DNA from: Desulfitibacter sp. BRH_c19
GTDB taxonomy: Bacteria > Bacillota > DSM-16504 > Desulfitibacterales > Desulfitibacteraceae
Length of the DNA: 64,000 nt
Assembly: GCA_001515945.1 (NCBI GenBank)
Contig: LOER01000046.1
Location: forward strand, 124,001-188,000
Reading direction: 5' to 3'
Below the pieces are notes generated by a model. The model was not told where the DNA came from and did no database searches. It saw only the letters and a list, made by a program, of their open reading frames with translations. Below are positions 35,163-43,233 of the stretch, one piece after another. A program made the position numbers and the translations under genes. How positions within the stretch are numbered: position 1 is the first letter of the stretch; every line of letters starts with the position of its first letter.

Positions 35163-36698
35163 CTACGCCTTAAGTGTGTCAGCAAGATTTCTCATAGCAT
35201 CAGCTATCATCTTACGTACTTCTTCTTTATTTACACCTGTGCCCTTTATACCTGAGTTCTTTTCAATTACGAAGGAAACCCCGTCAAAAAGGTTTGTGAG
35301 GCGTCCCAAAAACAGACTTCCCTTTCCAATGACCATAACTCTATTAATATCACCTTTTAAGATTAAGTCTCTGGCAAATCCTATGAATGGAACTCCCGAA
35401 GGAATATGGCCCTGAGTTGGCGCAAAGCCCGGCATTCCAAAACGAGCTACCTGAGCATCAATTTCTGATCGATCAAACTCTCCCTTCTTCACACCATGAG
35501 CAGCAATCATTTTGTAATTCGCCTTGGGAACATCTCCAGCACCAGCTGCTTCAGTAATCTCTGGATTTTGCATTTCAACGGAAAACTTATCTATATCAGA
35601 TACTCTCCACCCAACCTTTTCTATGGGATCAAAAACTATTGCTTGATTTAGTGCCTGTGGAGATGCACCCGAACCAATTTTATGTCTACCAACCACGTCT
35701 GTTCTAATCACAGGACTTATCCCATCATTTTCACCAACATGGATGGCAAAAGCTCCTAAAACATCTTCAAGAATTGGCATATCTTTTGCAACATGATCCT
35801 TACCATTCATACCAAGTTTTGCTACTGCTCCCCCCGCAACTACAACCACATTATTAAATACTCCTGATTGTACTAATGCAGATGCTTGTATCATCCCATG
35901 GGCGGGTGCTGCACAAAAACCACGCGTATCTGAACCTGTAGCATTAATGCACCCACAAATCTCACCAATAGCCTTGGCAAAGTTTCCTCCACCTCTTTGA
36001 TTCATATCTCCGCAGGCCTCTTCTGAAGTTTCTATAATATAGTCAACTTGAGAAGCTTCCAAATCTGTTTTTGCAAATAGTAGTTTTAAAGAAACTACTG
36101 CTGATGCTTTAGCAACTAAGTTTTCAAACATTATATGTTCAGTTAAAGCTGGATCACTATCATGGGCTTTTTTAACGCAACCAACTAGTTTTCCTTCATA
36201 GTACAAAGGCTCTGCTCTATGACCGTTAACAAGTTTTTCTATTTCTTCAATTTCTGCTGGATTTCTATCTAATTTATCATTAGCCTTTATATCTCTGAAA
36301 ACTTTATGATTAATGATTTTTTCTTTAACAGTAGCCTGAAAATCTTTCTCAAGGTAAACTAGGTCAAAAGAATCAACTACTTTTATGATTCCTAAAAACA
36401 ATTCTTCTGGGACTATCTCACCATATTTGCCTTCACTATTTGCATCACTTATTGAATTTTTAAACCAAGGTCTTTCTATATTATTCAATTCCATTGGAAC
36501 TATATTTCCGATATAGACCTGATTTGGTGGATACTTTATAGCATCTTTAAAACTTCTTAAATGTTTTGGCAATTTAAGAAGGTATTCAGAATCCGGATTC
36601 TTTTTCCGCTCAGAAGTTTGGGTAGTTCCCTGGTGAACTACCATATCAGGAGCATGAACCAATGCATAGCTCGCACCCTTTATTACAGGATAATTCAT
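35163..36698 (-). CDS. grdC: Glycine/sarcosine/betaine reductase complex component C, beta subunit
   Basis: This 511-residue beta-ketoacyl-synthase-III-like protein forms protein C with GrdD. The active-site Cys lies in GSDTRGFCAAPAHGMIQAS; other family segments are YALVHAPDMVVHQGTTQ and GIKGTGVNKEEVRKM. In this system the Cys accepts the acetyl group before phosphorolysis to acetyl phosphate. The ATG follows GGGGGTG. Upstream, a 99-base gap with a hairpin separates it from grdA; the substrate-specific grdB or grdE gene often found nearby is missing. Confidence 0.95.
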   Translation of the reverse strand: MNYPVIKGASYALVHAPDMVVHQGTTQTSERKKNPDSEYLLKLPKHLRSFKDAIKYPPNQVYIGNIVPMELNNIERPWFKNSISDANSEGKYGEIVPEELFLGIIKVVDSFDLVYLEKDFQATVKEKIINHKVFRDIKANDKLDRNPAEIEEIEKLVNGHRAEPLYYEGKLVGCVKKAHDSDPALTEHIMFENLVAKASAVVSLKLLFAKTDLEASQVDYIIETSEEACGDMNQRGGGNFAKAIGEICGCINATGSDTRGFCAAPAHGMIQASALVQSGVFNNVVVVAGGAVAKLGMNGKDHVAKDMPILEDVLGAFAIHVGENDGISPVIRTDVVGRHKIGSGASPQALNQAIVFDPIEKVGWRVSDIDKFSVEMQNPEITEAAGAGDVPKANYKMIAAHGVKKGEFDRSEIDAQVARFGMPGFAPTQGHIPSGVPFIGFARDLILKGDINRVMVIGKGSLFLGRLTNLFDGVSFVIEKNSGIKGTGVNKEEVRKMIADAMRNLADTLKA

Positions 36699-36724
36699 AT
36701 AAAATTCACCCCCATATTATGTTT

Positions 36725-36756
36725 TTGGGTAATGAGTTTTTATGCCCATTACCCAA
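36725..36756 (-). promoter_or_regulatory. Intercistronic hairpin between grdA and grdC
   Basis: TTGGGTAATG pairs with CATTACCCAA, a perfect 10-bp stem with a 12-base loop in the grdA-grdC gap. No T-run follows on the minus strand, so it is more likely an mRNA stabilising or processing structure, or an attenuator, than a full terminator. Confidence 0.5.
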
Positions 36757-36797
36757 TGTATTTACTAATAGCTTTTTGTCATTTTTATTCCAATGTC

Positions 36798-37259
36798 CTA
36801 TGTGGTAAATTGTTCTCTTATTTCTTTTACCTCTTTCACAATCGCGTCTAAATCTAAAACCATTTCCATCATACTGATATGTTCTTCATATACTGCTGGA
36901 TCTACTTCACCCTTAATTTCTTCTTCAAACATATGATATGCTTTGAGTCCCAACTGGACTCCAGCTAATGGACCTGCAAAGGTTGGATCTCCATTGGCTA
37001 CAGTTTCAGCAGCTAATCCGGATGCTTCAGCTTCAGCACCGCCTAAAACAACTACTAAATTTTCTGCTCCATGTTTGTCAAAAAGATCCTTAATCCTTGC
37101 CTGGTTTTCCAGGTCCATTGCACCTGCAGCTGTTCAAACAAAACATTCTGTGGTAGAAAAAATCACTTCGCCACCAGCACTTTTTATACATTCATCAATA
37201 GCTGGCCCAGGAATTCCATCCCTATCACCTAGGACAACAACTTTTTTATCCTTAAGCAT
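36798..37259 (-). CDS. grdA: Selenoprotein A of glycine/sarcosine/betaine reductase (Sec at UGA)
   Basis: GrdA carries the carboxymethyl-selenoether between protein B and protein C. Its start is ATG 37259 after GGAAGGGGG. The sequence [19 protein letters not shown] runs to CFV, then in-frame TGA (37136-37134), then [11 protein letters not shown], so residue 42 is selenocysteine in the family's CxxU motif (C-F-V-U). Read through the TGA, the protein has 153 residues, the normal length; automatic callers will start it wrongly at the Met at 37118. A short hairpin (CCTGG AAAA CCAGG) lies about 20 bases after the UGA and is the likely part of the SECIS element. It lies between trxA and grdC. Confidence 0.95.
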
Positions 37260-37309
37260 TTTTATCCCCCTTCCAATTTTTTGAGCTTATTTTTTATTAT
37301 TAAAATTGT

Positions 37310-37624
37310 CTACAATAATTCATTTATTTTTACTTCTACATCCTCTGCAGTAAAATCTTTAGACATTTCTGCTGCTTTTTCTCCATCTTTATAAATGACT
37401 ATAGTAGGCAAACCCATAACTTTTTGTCCTATTGCAAGACGGCGGTTCTGGGATACATCAACCTTTCCAAACTTAATATTGCTACCATACTTTTCTGCAA
37501 GAGCTTCAATTTCTGGCAATAACTCTTTGCAAGGTTCACACTTAGGACTCCAAAAATCAACTAGCACCAATCCAGAAGAACCCAATACTTCAGCCTCAAA
37601 GTTTTCCTTATCAAACATCTGCAC
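37310..37624 (-). CDS. trxA: Thioredoxin of the glycine reductase system
   Basis: This protein of about 104 residues has the active site WSPKCEPCKELLPE: the dithiol is C-E-P-C rather than the common CGPC, as is usual for thioredoxins encoded beside grd genes. It reduces the oxidised selenoprotein A after each turnover. I choose GTG 37624, six bases after GGAGGTG. It lies between trxB and grdA. Confidence 0.93.
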   Translation of the reverse strand: MQMFDKENFEAEVLGSSGLVLVDFWSPKCEPCKELLPEIEALAEKYGSNIKFGKVDVSQNRRLAIGQKVMGLPTIVIYKDGEKAAEMSKDFTAEDVEVKINELL

Positions 37625-37682
37625 CTTTAACACCTCCATGATTTTTTAAAAAATATATTATTACTAAAGTAATCTTTAATTC

Positions 37683-38906
37683 TTAATTAGTATTTGCGGC
37701 AAGTTCCTTTATGACATCTTTCTTAAGTAACCCAGATAACCTATTAACAACTTCACCTTTTTCGAAAACCAAAATTGTAGGTATACTGTTAACATTATAT
37801 CTACTTGCAACCAAATGGTTTCTATATAAATCTATCTTTACCAGCTTAGTATCCGTAAACTGTTCTATATTCTGTTCCAAAAGAGAAACTGCTTCAATAC
37901 TCTCCTCTGATTGAGGACTCCAAAAGGCAACTAAAACGGTTTCCTTAGCATCTAAAACCTGCATTTTAAAGTTTTCTTCCTCTGCCAAGTACTTATCTGC
38001 AGCAAATGCTGCAATAGCACCGTCTGAAGCTGCTGTTACCACCTGACGAAGAAACTTTTGATTTGCATCTCCTGCTGCATACACACCAGGTATTGATGTT
38101 TCCATTTTTTCATTAACTATAATGTACCCATGGTCATCCAAGGCTATTTTTCCCTTTAAAAATTCTGTATTTGGTACATATCCAACAAAGAAAAAGACAC
38201 CATTAGTTTCAACTTCACTTATTTCCCCTGTTTTTAAATTTTTTATAGCAACAGTTTCTACAAGGCCGTCACCCTTAATTTCGTCTAAAACTGAGTTCCA
38301 AATAAAATCAATTTTAGGGTTAGCAAAGGCTTTCTCTTGACTAGCCTTATTGGCATCTAATATGCCTTCATCATGGATAACTATAACTGTTACTTTTTCT
38401 GCAAACTTTGTGAGGTATATTGCTTCTTCTATAGCTGCATCGCCATTTCCTACTACTACAACATCTAACTCTTCATAAAAATCAGCATCACATGTGGCAC
38501 AGTAAGAAACACCTTTACCGATAAATTTCTTTTCTCCTTTAATGCCTAAAGATCTAGGATTGGCACCAGGACAAAGTACTACCGTTTTCCCGTAGAATTC
38601 TTCGCCTTTCTTAGTTGTAACTATTTTAATATCCCCATCAAGATCCAGATCGCTTACAAATTCTTTCTTGATGGATACACCAAACTCTTCTGCATGCTTT
38701 GTTATGGACTTCATTATATTAGGACCAGTTGCGCCCCTTCCAAAGCCTGGGTAATTCTCCATTTCCTCTGTGGTTGCCGCTTGACCACCTGGTCTTCCCT
38801 TTTCTAGTATTAAAGTCTTCATCTTGGATCTTGCACCATAGATACCTGCTGTCAACCCTGCAGGTCCACCACCAACAACAAGTATATCCCAAATTTGTTT
38901 AGTCAT
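37683..38906 (-). CDS. trxB: Thioredoxin reductase with extra C-terminal thioredoxin-like domain
   Basis: From ATG 38906 (GGGGGATGAAAA upstream) the protein has 407 residues. Residues 1-305 are a normal NADPH-thioredoxin reductase: FAD site VVGGGPAGLTAGIYGARS, redox centre CATCDAD, NADPH site VVVGNGDAAIEEA and C-terminal GVYAAGDANQKFLRQV. Residues ~315-407 form a thioredoxin fold (VLVAFWSPQSEES...YNVNSIPTILVFEKGEVVNRLSG), but the CxxC is replaced by SQSEES, so it cannot do dithiol exchange. It may dock the partner thioredoxin. First gene of the trxB-trxA-grdA-grdC-grdD group. Confidence 0.93.
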   Translation of the reverse strand: MTKQIWDILVVGGGPAGLTAGIYGARSKMKTLILEKGRPGGQAATTEEMENYPGFGRGATGPNIMKSITKHAEEFGVSIKKEFVSDLDLDGDIKIVTTKKGEEFYGKTVVLCPGANPRSLGIKGEKKFIGKGVSYCATCDADFYEELDVVVVGNGDAAIEEAIYLTKFAEKVTVIVIHDEGILDANKASQEKAFANPKIDFIWNSVLDEIKGDGLVETVAIKNLKTGEISEVETNGVFFFVGYVPNTEFLKGKIALDDHGYIIVNEKMETSIPGVYAAGDANQKFLRQVVTAASDGAIAAFAADKYLAEEENFKMQVLDAKETVLVAFWSPQSEESIEAVSLLEQNIEQFTDTKLVKIDLYRNHLVASRYNVNSIPTILVFEKGEVVNRLSGLLKKDVIKELAANTN

Positions 38907-39244
38907 TTTTTCATCCCCCTTGCAACTTTTCTCAATTATATCCATAAATTTACATTTTGTTTAGGCAGTAATTTACTTTTTAAGCCCCTAAAAGATAGAA
39001 AAAATCATGCAACAAAAACACTATGTTTTTCAGTATAATACTATGGGTATTGTAGCATGATAACCCTAACTACTCAATATCTTTTCAATAATTTTATCCA
39101 TTTTTCCATTAAAGACAGAATCCTACCAAATGCATATTATATTGACTTAAATAAGGAGAATTTATTATATCTAAGGGAAGGTGTGATCTGGGATAATTTA
39201 TTGTTATTAGTCAGATACTATTTGTTGAAGGGATGTGAGCTAAA

Positions 39245-40339
39245 ATAAAAATAGCCATTATGGGTGCGGGACTGTCAGGCCTTTCTTGTGCAATTACATT
39301 GGAGCAAAATGGCATATCCCCTACCATATTTGAAAAACGGAACCAAATAGGTGATCGTTTTGTTAATGGGGAGATTTTGCTCTCAATTATGTCACGCCCA
39401 ATTAAAGATGATATAGCCTATCTATCCCAAAAACATGGAATTTTCCTTAGACCTACAGGTAACATCAATAAATTTATCTTACATTCAGAAAATGAGACAG
39501 GAGTAATTACCGGCAATCTGGGTTTTACTAATATCCGTGGTAGAGATAAAGATTCCTTTGAATGTCAATTAGCACAGCAAGTAAAAAGTAAGATTTTTTT
39601 CAATTCGAAACAAACATATGAACATTTACTTAAAGATTTTTCACATGTAATACTCGCTACTGGGGATGGGTCTTATGCAACAAAAATACAGCCTTATGAG
39701 CAGGATTTAACTGTTTCTCTTAAGGGTTTTACAATTGTTGGTGATTTTAATAGATACACTATTGAAGCCTGGCTGAATAACGATATAGCTCCCAAGGGGT
39801 ATTCTTATTTGATACCATTATCCGAAAAGGAAGCAAATATAGTAGTAGCATATCCAGATTATCCAGAAAACAGTACTGTAGAAATAGGGGATAAATTAGA
39901 TATATTGCATAGTTTGGTTTGTAAAAATCTTGATCAAGATTTGAAGATAACCGATAGCTTCCAAATAAAAAACTATATCATTGGCAAGTGTCATTCACCC
40001 AGAATAGGTAATACTTTATTTGTTGGTAATTGTTTTGGTTCTATAATGCCATTTTTAGGCTTTGGACAGATGTCAGCAATACTCACAGGAGTATATGCTG
40101 CTTATGATTTACTTGGGAAGGGGCAATACGAGGATTTAACTAAAAGGCTCAGGTCCAGCTATAATAATTCATTAGTTATTCGTAGGTCTATGGAAAAGCT
40201 TGATAACTCCAAATTTGATTTATTGGTCAAGGGGTTAAATGGACCGCTAGGAAATAAGCTTTTTACTGCAAGTAGGGTTGACTTTCTAAAAGCTGCTAGC
40301 TATCTATTACGTCCACTAGTAGCAGTTACAAAAGGCTAG
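39245..40339 (+). CDS. FAD-dependent oxidoreductase (geranylgeranyl reductase-like)
   Basis: This flavoprotein of about 364 residues has an N-terminal dinucleotide-binding fold, KIAIMGAGLSGLSCAITLEQ, ending in FEKR. A second FAD motif is VGNCFGSIMPFLGFGQMSA. The only canonical start in frame is ATG 39260, but that deletes the first beta strand. The natural start position is ATA at 39245, six bases after AAGGGATGTGA. The family includes geranylgeranyl reductases and halogenase-like enzymes; the substrate is unknown. It is divergent from trxB and convergent with the MFS gene. Confidence 0.75.
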   Translation: MKIAIMGAGLSGLSCAITLEQNGISPTIFEKRNQIGDRFVNGEILLSIMSRPIKDDIAYLSQKHGIFLRPTGNINKFILHSENETGVITGNLGFTNIRGRDKDSFECQLAQQVKSKIFFNSKQTYEHLLKDFSHVILATGDGSYATKIQPYEQDLTVSLKGFTIVGDFNRYTIEAWLNNDIAPKGYSYLIPLSEKEANIVVAYPDYPENSTVEIGDKLDILHSLVCKNLDQDLKITDSFQIKNYIIGKCHSPRIGNTLFVGNCFGSIMPFLGFGQMSAILTGVYAAYDLLGKGQYEDLTKRLRSSYNNSLVIRRSMEKLDNSKFDLLVKGLNGPLGNKLFTASRVDFLKAASYLLRPLVAVTKG

Positions 40340-40365
40340 GCTAATTGTAATTTATCACGTACTAA

Positions 40366-40470
40366 CCTTCCGTAAGACCCCCACTTCTAAAGTGTGGGAT
40401 AACGGATGCTAAGTTCCTGATTGGTTCAACTAACATCAGTAGGGGATGAAGAAAACCCCTACTGATGAAG
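40366..40470. repeat. Double-hairpin element, possible IS200/IS605 (tnpB-type) end remnant
   Basis: Between two convergent genes lies a dense structure. TCCGT...ACGGA encloses a hairpin CCCACTT/AAGTGTGGG (about 40,368-40,404), and a perfect 12-bp stem lies at 40,434-40,445 with 40,456-40,467. The segment 'GATGCTAAGTTCCTGATTGG' between them reminds me of the ends of IS200/IS605 elements, though I cannot confirm this. No transposase frame is present. It may simply be the bidirectional terminator of both genes. Confidence 0.4.
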
Positions 40471-40472
40471 TT

Positions 40473-41669
40473 TCACTTTATAGAACTGTATTCAGCTGTG
40501 GGTTCTTTTACGAAGAAAACCACTATGGGAATAGTCATTACTATCACAAAGAATGTGAAGAGAAATGTCATGTGGACGCCACCTATCTCACCTAGTATTC
40601 CTGATATAGCTGTTTGACTTATCATGCCAATGCCCATAATAAACTCTAAAAAGCCCATTCCAACTCCCCTATATGCGGGAGATGTAAAATCAGCTACTAA
40701 GGTAATGCATAATGGAAAAACAATACCTGTACCAACGCCACCCATAAGTGCAGCAAATAAAAATATAGAAAACTCACTTGCAATAAGGAAAGTTCCTGCC
40801 GATAAAGAGCAAAGAGAGAGTCCAGCAATAAATACTTTTTTTCGTCCAAACCAATCAATAGCCCTACCACAAATCATAAATGAGCTCAAACGAGATAGCC
40901 AAAAAAAGGTGAAAATAACTCCTATCCCCATATGAGCTACTCCAAATGAATCTGCAACCTTTGATAATAGTCCCCATAAAGAATATAGGAATCCTGCATA
41001 TGCAAACCCTGCATAACATATGGGCCATATTTTCTTAATCTCAAAAAGCAGACTACTAATATCACCTGAGCCAAGTTTTCCATTATTAAAATGACTTTCT
41101 GTTTTTCTTTCCTTTACACCTATAAGAATGGTACCGAAAACGATAATCCCTAGTATGGGGTAGAATGGAAATACTTGGGTTAAACCTATATATTCCATTA
41201 CATAACCACCTGCAAGTGTACCTGTAGCCACGCCACCACCATATGCTGCCGAAAAATGGCCCATAGCCTTTCCTCGCCCTTGAAAGGTTGTATTATCAGC
41301 CACTATTGCTTCAGCAACTGGCCACAGCATACCCCTACTCATTCCTTCTAATGTTCGAAAAGCTAATAAAGCTATGGGCGTTGAAGCCAAATAGTAGCCT
41401 GTGGAAGCTAAGATGGACAACGTTATACTAACTAATAGTATTCTTTTACGACCTAGCTGATCTGACATTCTTCCTGAGAAAACCGTCATGGCTGCATAAG
41501 CAATTGAATAACCAGTCATTAAAAAGCCTAACTGCTTGTAACTAGCACCCAATTCATCACCATAAAGAGGAATTGCTGGAGCAGTCATACCTTCTCCAAC
41601 GGATATGAGAAAAATGAATAATCCCATGAAAAATAATGTCCTTCTAGAATCATTTTGATTAGTAAGCAT
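40473..41669 (-). CDS. MFS transporter
   Basis: This protein of about 398 residues has 12 predicted membrane helices and the MFS loop motif GRMSDQLGRKRILL between helices 2 and 3, repeated as GRAIDWFGRKKVFI in the second half. It likely exports or imports a small organic molecule. I choose ATG 41669 (MLTNQ) after AGGATGTGGG; the frame is open to 41705. It is the last gene in the row of methyltransferase genes, 90 bases after the fifth paralogue, and its substrate may be one of the products or substrates of that operon. Confidence 0.88.
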   Translation of the reverse strand: MLTNQNDSRRTLFFMGLFIFLISVGEGMTAPAIPLYGDELGASYKQLGFLMTGYSIAYAAMTVFSGRMSDQLGRKRILLVSITLSILASTGYYLASTPIALLAFRTLEGMSRGMLWPVAEAIVADNTTFQGRGKAMGHFSAAYGGGVATGTLAGGYVMEYIGLTQVFPFYPILGIIVFGTILIGVKERKTESHFNNGKLGSGDISSLLFEIKKIWPICYAGFAYAGFLYSLWGLLSKVADSFGVAHMGIGVIFTFFWLSRLSSFMICGRAIDWFGRKKVFIAGLSLCSLSAGTFLIASEFSIFLFAALMGGVGTGIVFPLCITLVADFTSPAYRGVGMGFLEFIMGIGMISQTAISGILGEIGGVHMTFLFTFFVIVMTIPIVVFFVKEPTAEYSSIK

Positions 41670-41759
41670 TTCCCACATCCTAACTTCTACACAAACTTCA
41701 CACAATGCATTAGTAATAATAAAACCATTTTAAGCTTTTTGGTTGTAAAATGGAAGGCT

Positions 41760-43199
41760 TTAGTTAGAATCAAGGCTCACAATTAGTTTGTCTAATTCCG
41801 CAATTATTTCCTTATCTATGGGGTCTGGAATATGATTATCAAGTATTCTTACTACTTCATCATTAACTATATCACCTAAGCTTCTCTTTCCGCTTGTTTC
41901 CCAATTAGCATAGCTGTGCCTAGTAAACAGTTTGGGAGAGTATATTTTTCTAAAATGATCTAAGGTATGCTTTTCTGCCAAGAAATGGCCTCCTGGACCC
42001 ACATCATGTATGATGTTAAGAGCTAGATCGTCTTCTTTAAAGGAAATACCACTTGTTACATGTTTGATCAATTCTATCATCTCATCACTAAATACTATCT
42101 GTGAAAGTGAAGACGTTAATCCAGAATCAATATAACCTATATCGTGAATTAGATTTCCTCCAGATAAAGATGCTAGCAGCAAACTATAAGCAGCTTCAGC
42201 AGCAGCCTGCTCATCAAAGGACTTAGCATCACTACAACCTCCCGTACTAAACACAGGTAAACTATAATACTCGCCCATCTCAGTTAATGCCGCACTTGCA
42301 ACATGAAACTCAGGGGCTCCATATGGATGAGCCATTGTTTTCATATCTATTGCTGTAATGGTTCCTCCATATATAAATGGAGCGCCTGGTTGTTTTAATT
42401 GATGTATTACAAGACCACTTAATAACTCAGCATTAGCCTGTACAATTGCTCCAGCTAGGGTTATTGGTGCAGTAGCACCTGCCATTATACCTACAGTATG
42501 AATTAGGGGAATTCTATGTTCTGCACAAATGAGAAGCTTACTTAATGCATCTTCTGCATGTCTAAGAGGTGAAGTAGATTCAGAATACACAGCAAGCATA
42601 GGTTTTTTTCTAAGGTCTTCTGAACTACCCATTGTTATTTGGGCCATCTTAATAATGTTGTAAACATTATTGCCGTTTTGAGCACTAACAATAATAGGTT
42701 TTGTTGTGTTTCTTAGCATTGCATCAAACTCATGGATATATCCCATTTCCGGGGATGGGTGCCTTACCAGGTTCATTGACATTACAAAATCAATATTATG
42801 TAGGTAATCACATAGCTTTGCCATATTTGCTACATCTGTTTTTTCTGCGAGTCTTCGTTGTCCACTAAATGGATCTATAGTATATGGACAGCATGACCCA
42901 GTTCCAAAATAGCTTCTTTTCCCTTCTAAGAACATGTTTCTTTCTCCATGTCTATTTGCCATAACAACTCTAGAAGGGGTAGTACTCAATGCCCTTTTTA
43001 CTAGTGCTTCAGGGATTCTAACTAGTTTTTCATCTATAATAGCTCCAGCTTCCCTGAGTAGGGAAATAGCTTCAGAATGTAAAATTTGCACTCCCGTATT
43101 TTCTAATAACTCCAATGCTCCAAAATGGATATCTTCTCTTTGGTTGTGGGACAAAAAACATAGTGATGGAGTAAGCTGTATTGATACATTACTTTTCAT
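41760..43199 (-). CDS. MttB-family (non-pyrrolysine) methyltransferase, paralogue 5
   Basis: This 479-residue protein belongs to the trimethylamine-methyltransferase (MttB) superfamily. Members without pyrrolysine, such as MtgB and MtpB, move a methyl group from quaternary amines like glycine betaine or proline betaine to a corrinoid protein. No in-frame UAG occurs. Signature segments are GAPFIYGG, FSTGGCSDAKSFDEQA, NLIHDIGY and GPGGHFLAEKHT. Oddly, the segment that reads GSDxPY in the other four paralogues is GSCCPY here, so the pocket differs. The ATG 43199 follows GGGGGT. It is the fifth and last methyltransferase of the operon. Confidence 0.9.
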   Translation of the reverse strand: MKSNVSIQLTPSLCFLSHNQREDIHFGALELLENTGVQILHSEAISLLREAGAIIDEKLVRIPEALVKRALSTTPSRVVMANRHGERNMFLEGKRSYFGTGSCCPYTIDPFSGQRRLAEKTDVANMAKLCDYLHNIDFVMSMNLVRHPSPEMGYIHEFDAMLRNTTKPIIVSAQNGNNVYNIIKMAQITMGSSEDLRKKPMLAVYSESTSPLRHAEDALSKLLICAEHRIPLIHTVGIMAGATAPITLAGAIVQANAELLSGLVIHQLKQPGAPFIYGGTITAIDMKTMAHPYGAPEFHVASAALTEMGEYYSLPVFSTGGCSDAKSFDEQAAAEAAYSLLLASLSGGNLIHDIGYIDSGLTSSLSQIVFSDEMIELIKHVTSGISFKEDDLALNIIHDVGPGGHFLAEKHTLDHFRKIYSPKLFTRHSYANWETSGKRSLGDIVNDEVVRILDNHIPDPIDKEIIAELDKLIVSLDSN

Positions 43200-43233
43200 A
43201 GATTTTACCCCCAATTTAAACTACACAGATCTA

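Noticed and set aside
39057-39248. 63-residue frame before the FAD oxidoreductase
   Set aside because: Covers the divergent promoter region of trxB and ends inside the likely ribosome binding site of the next gene; no family match.
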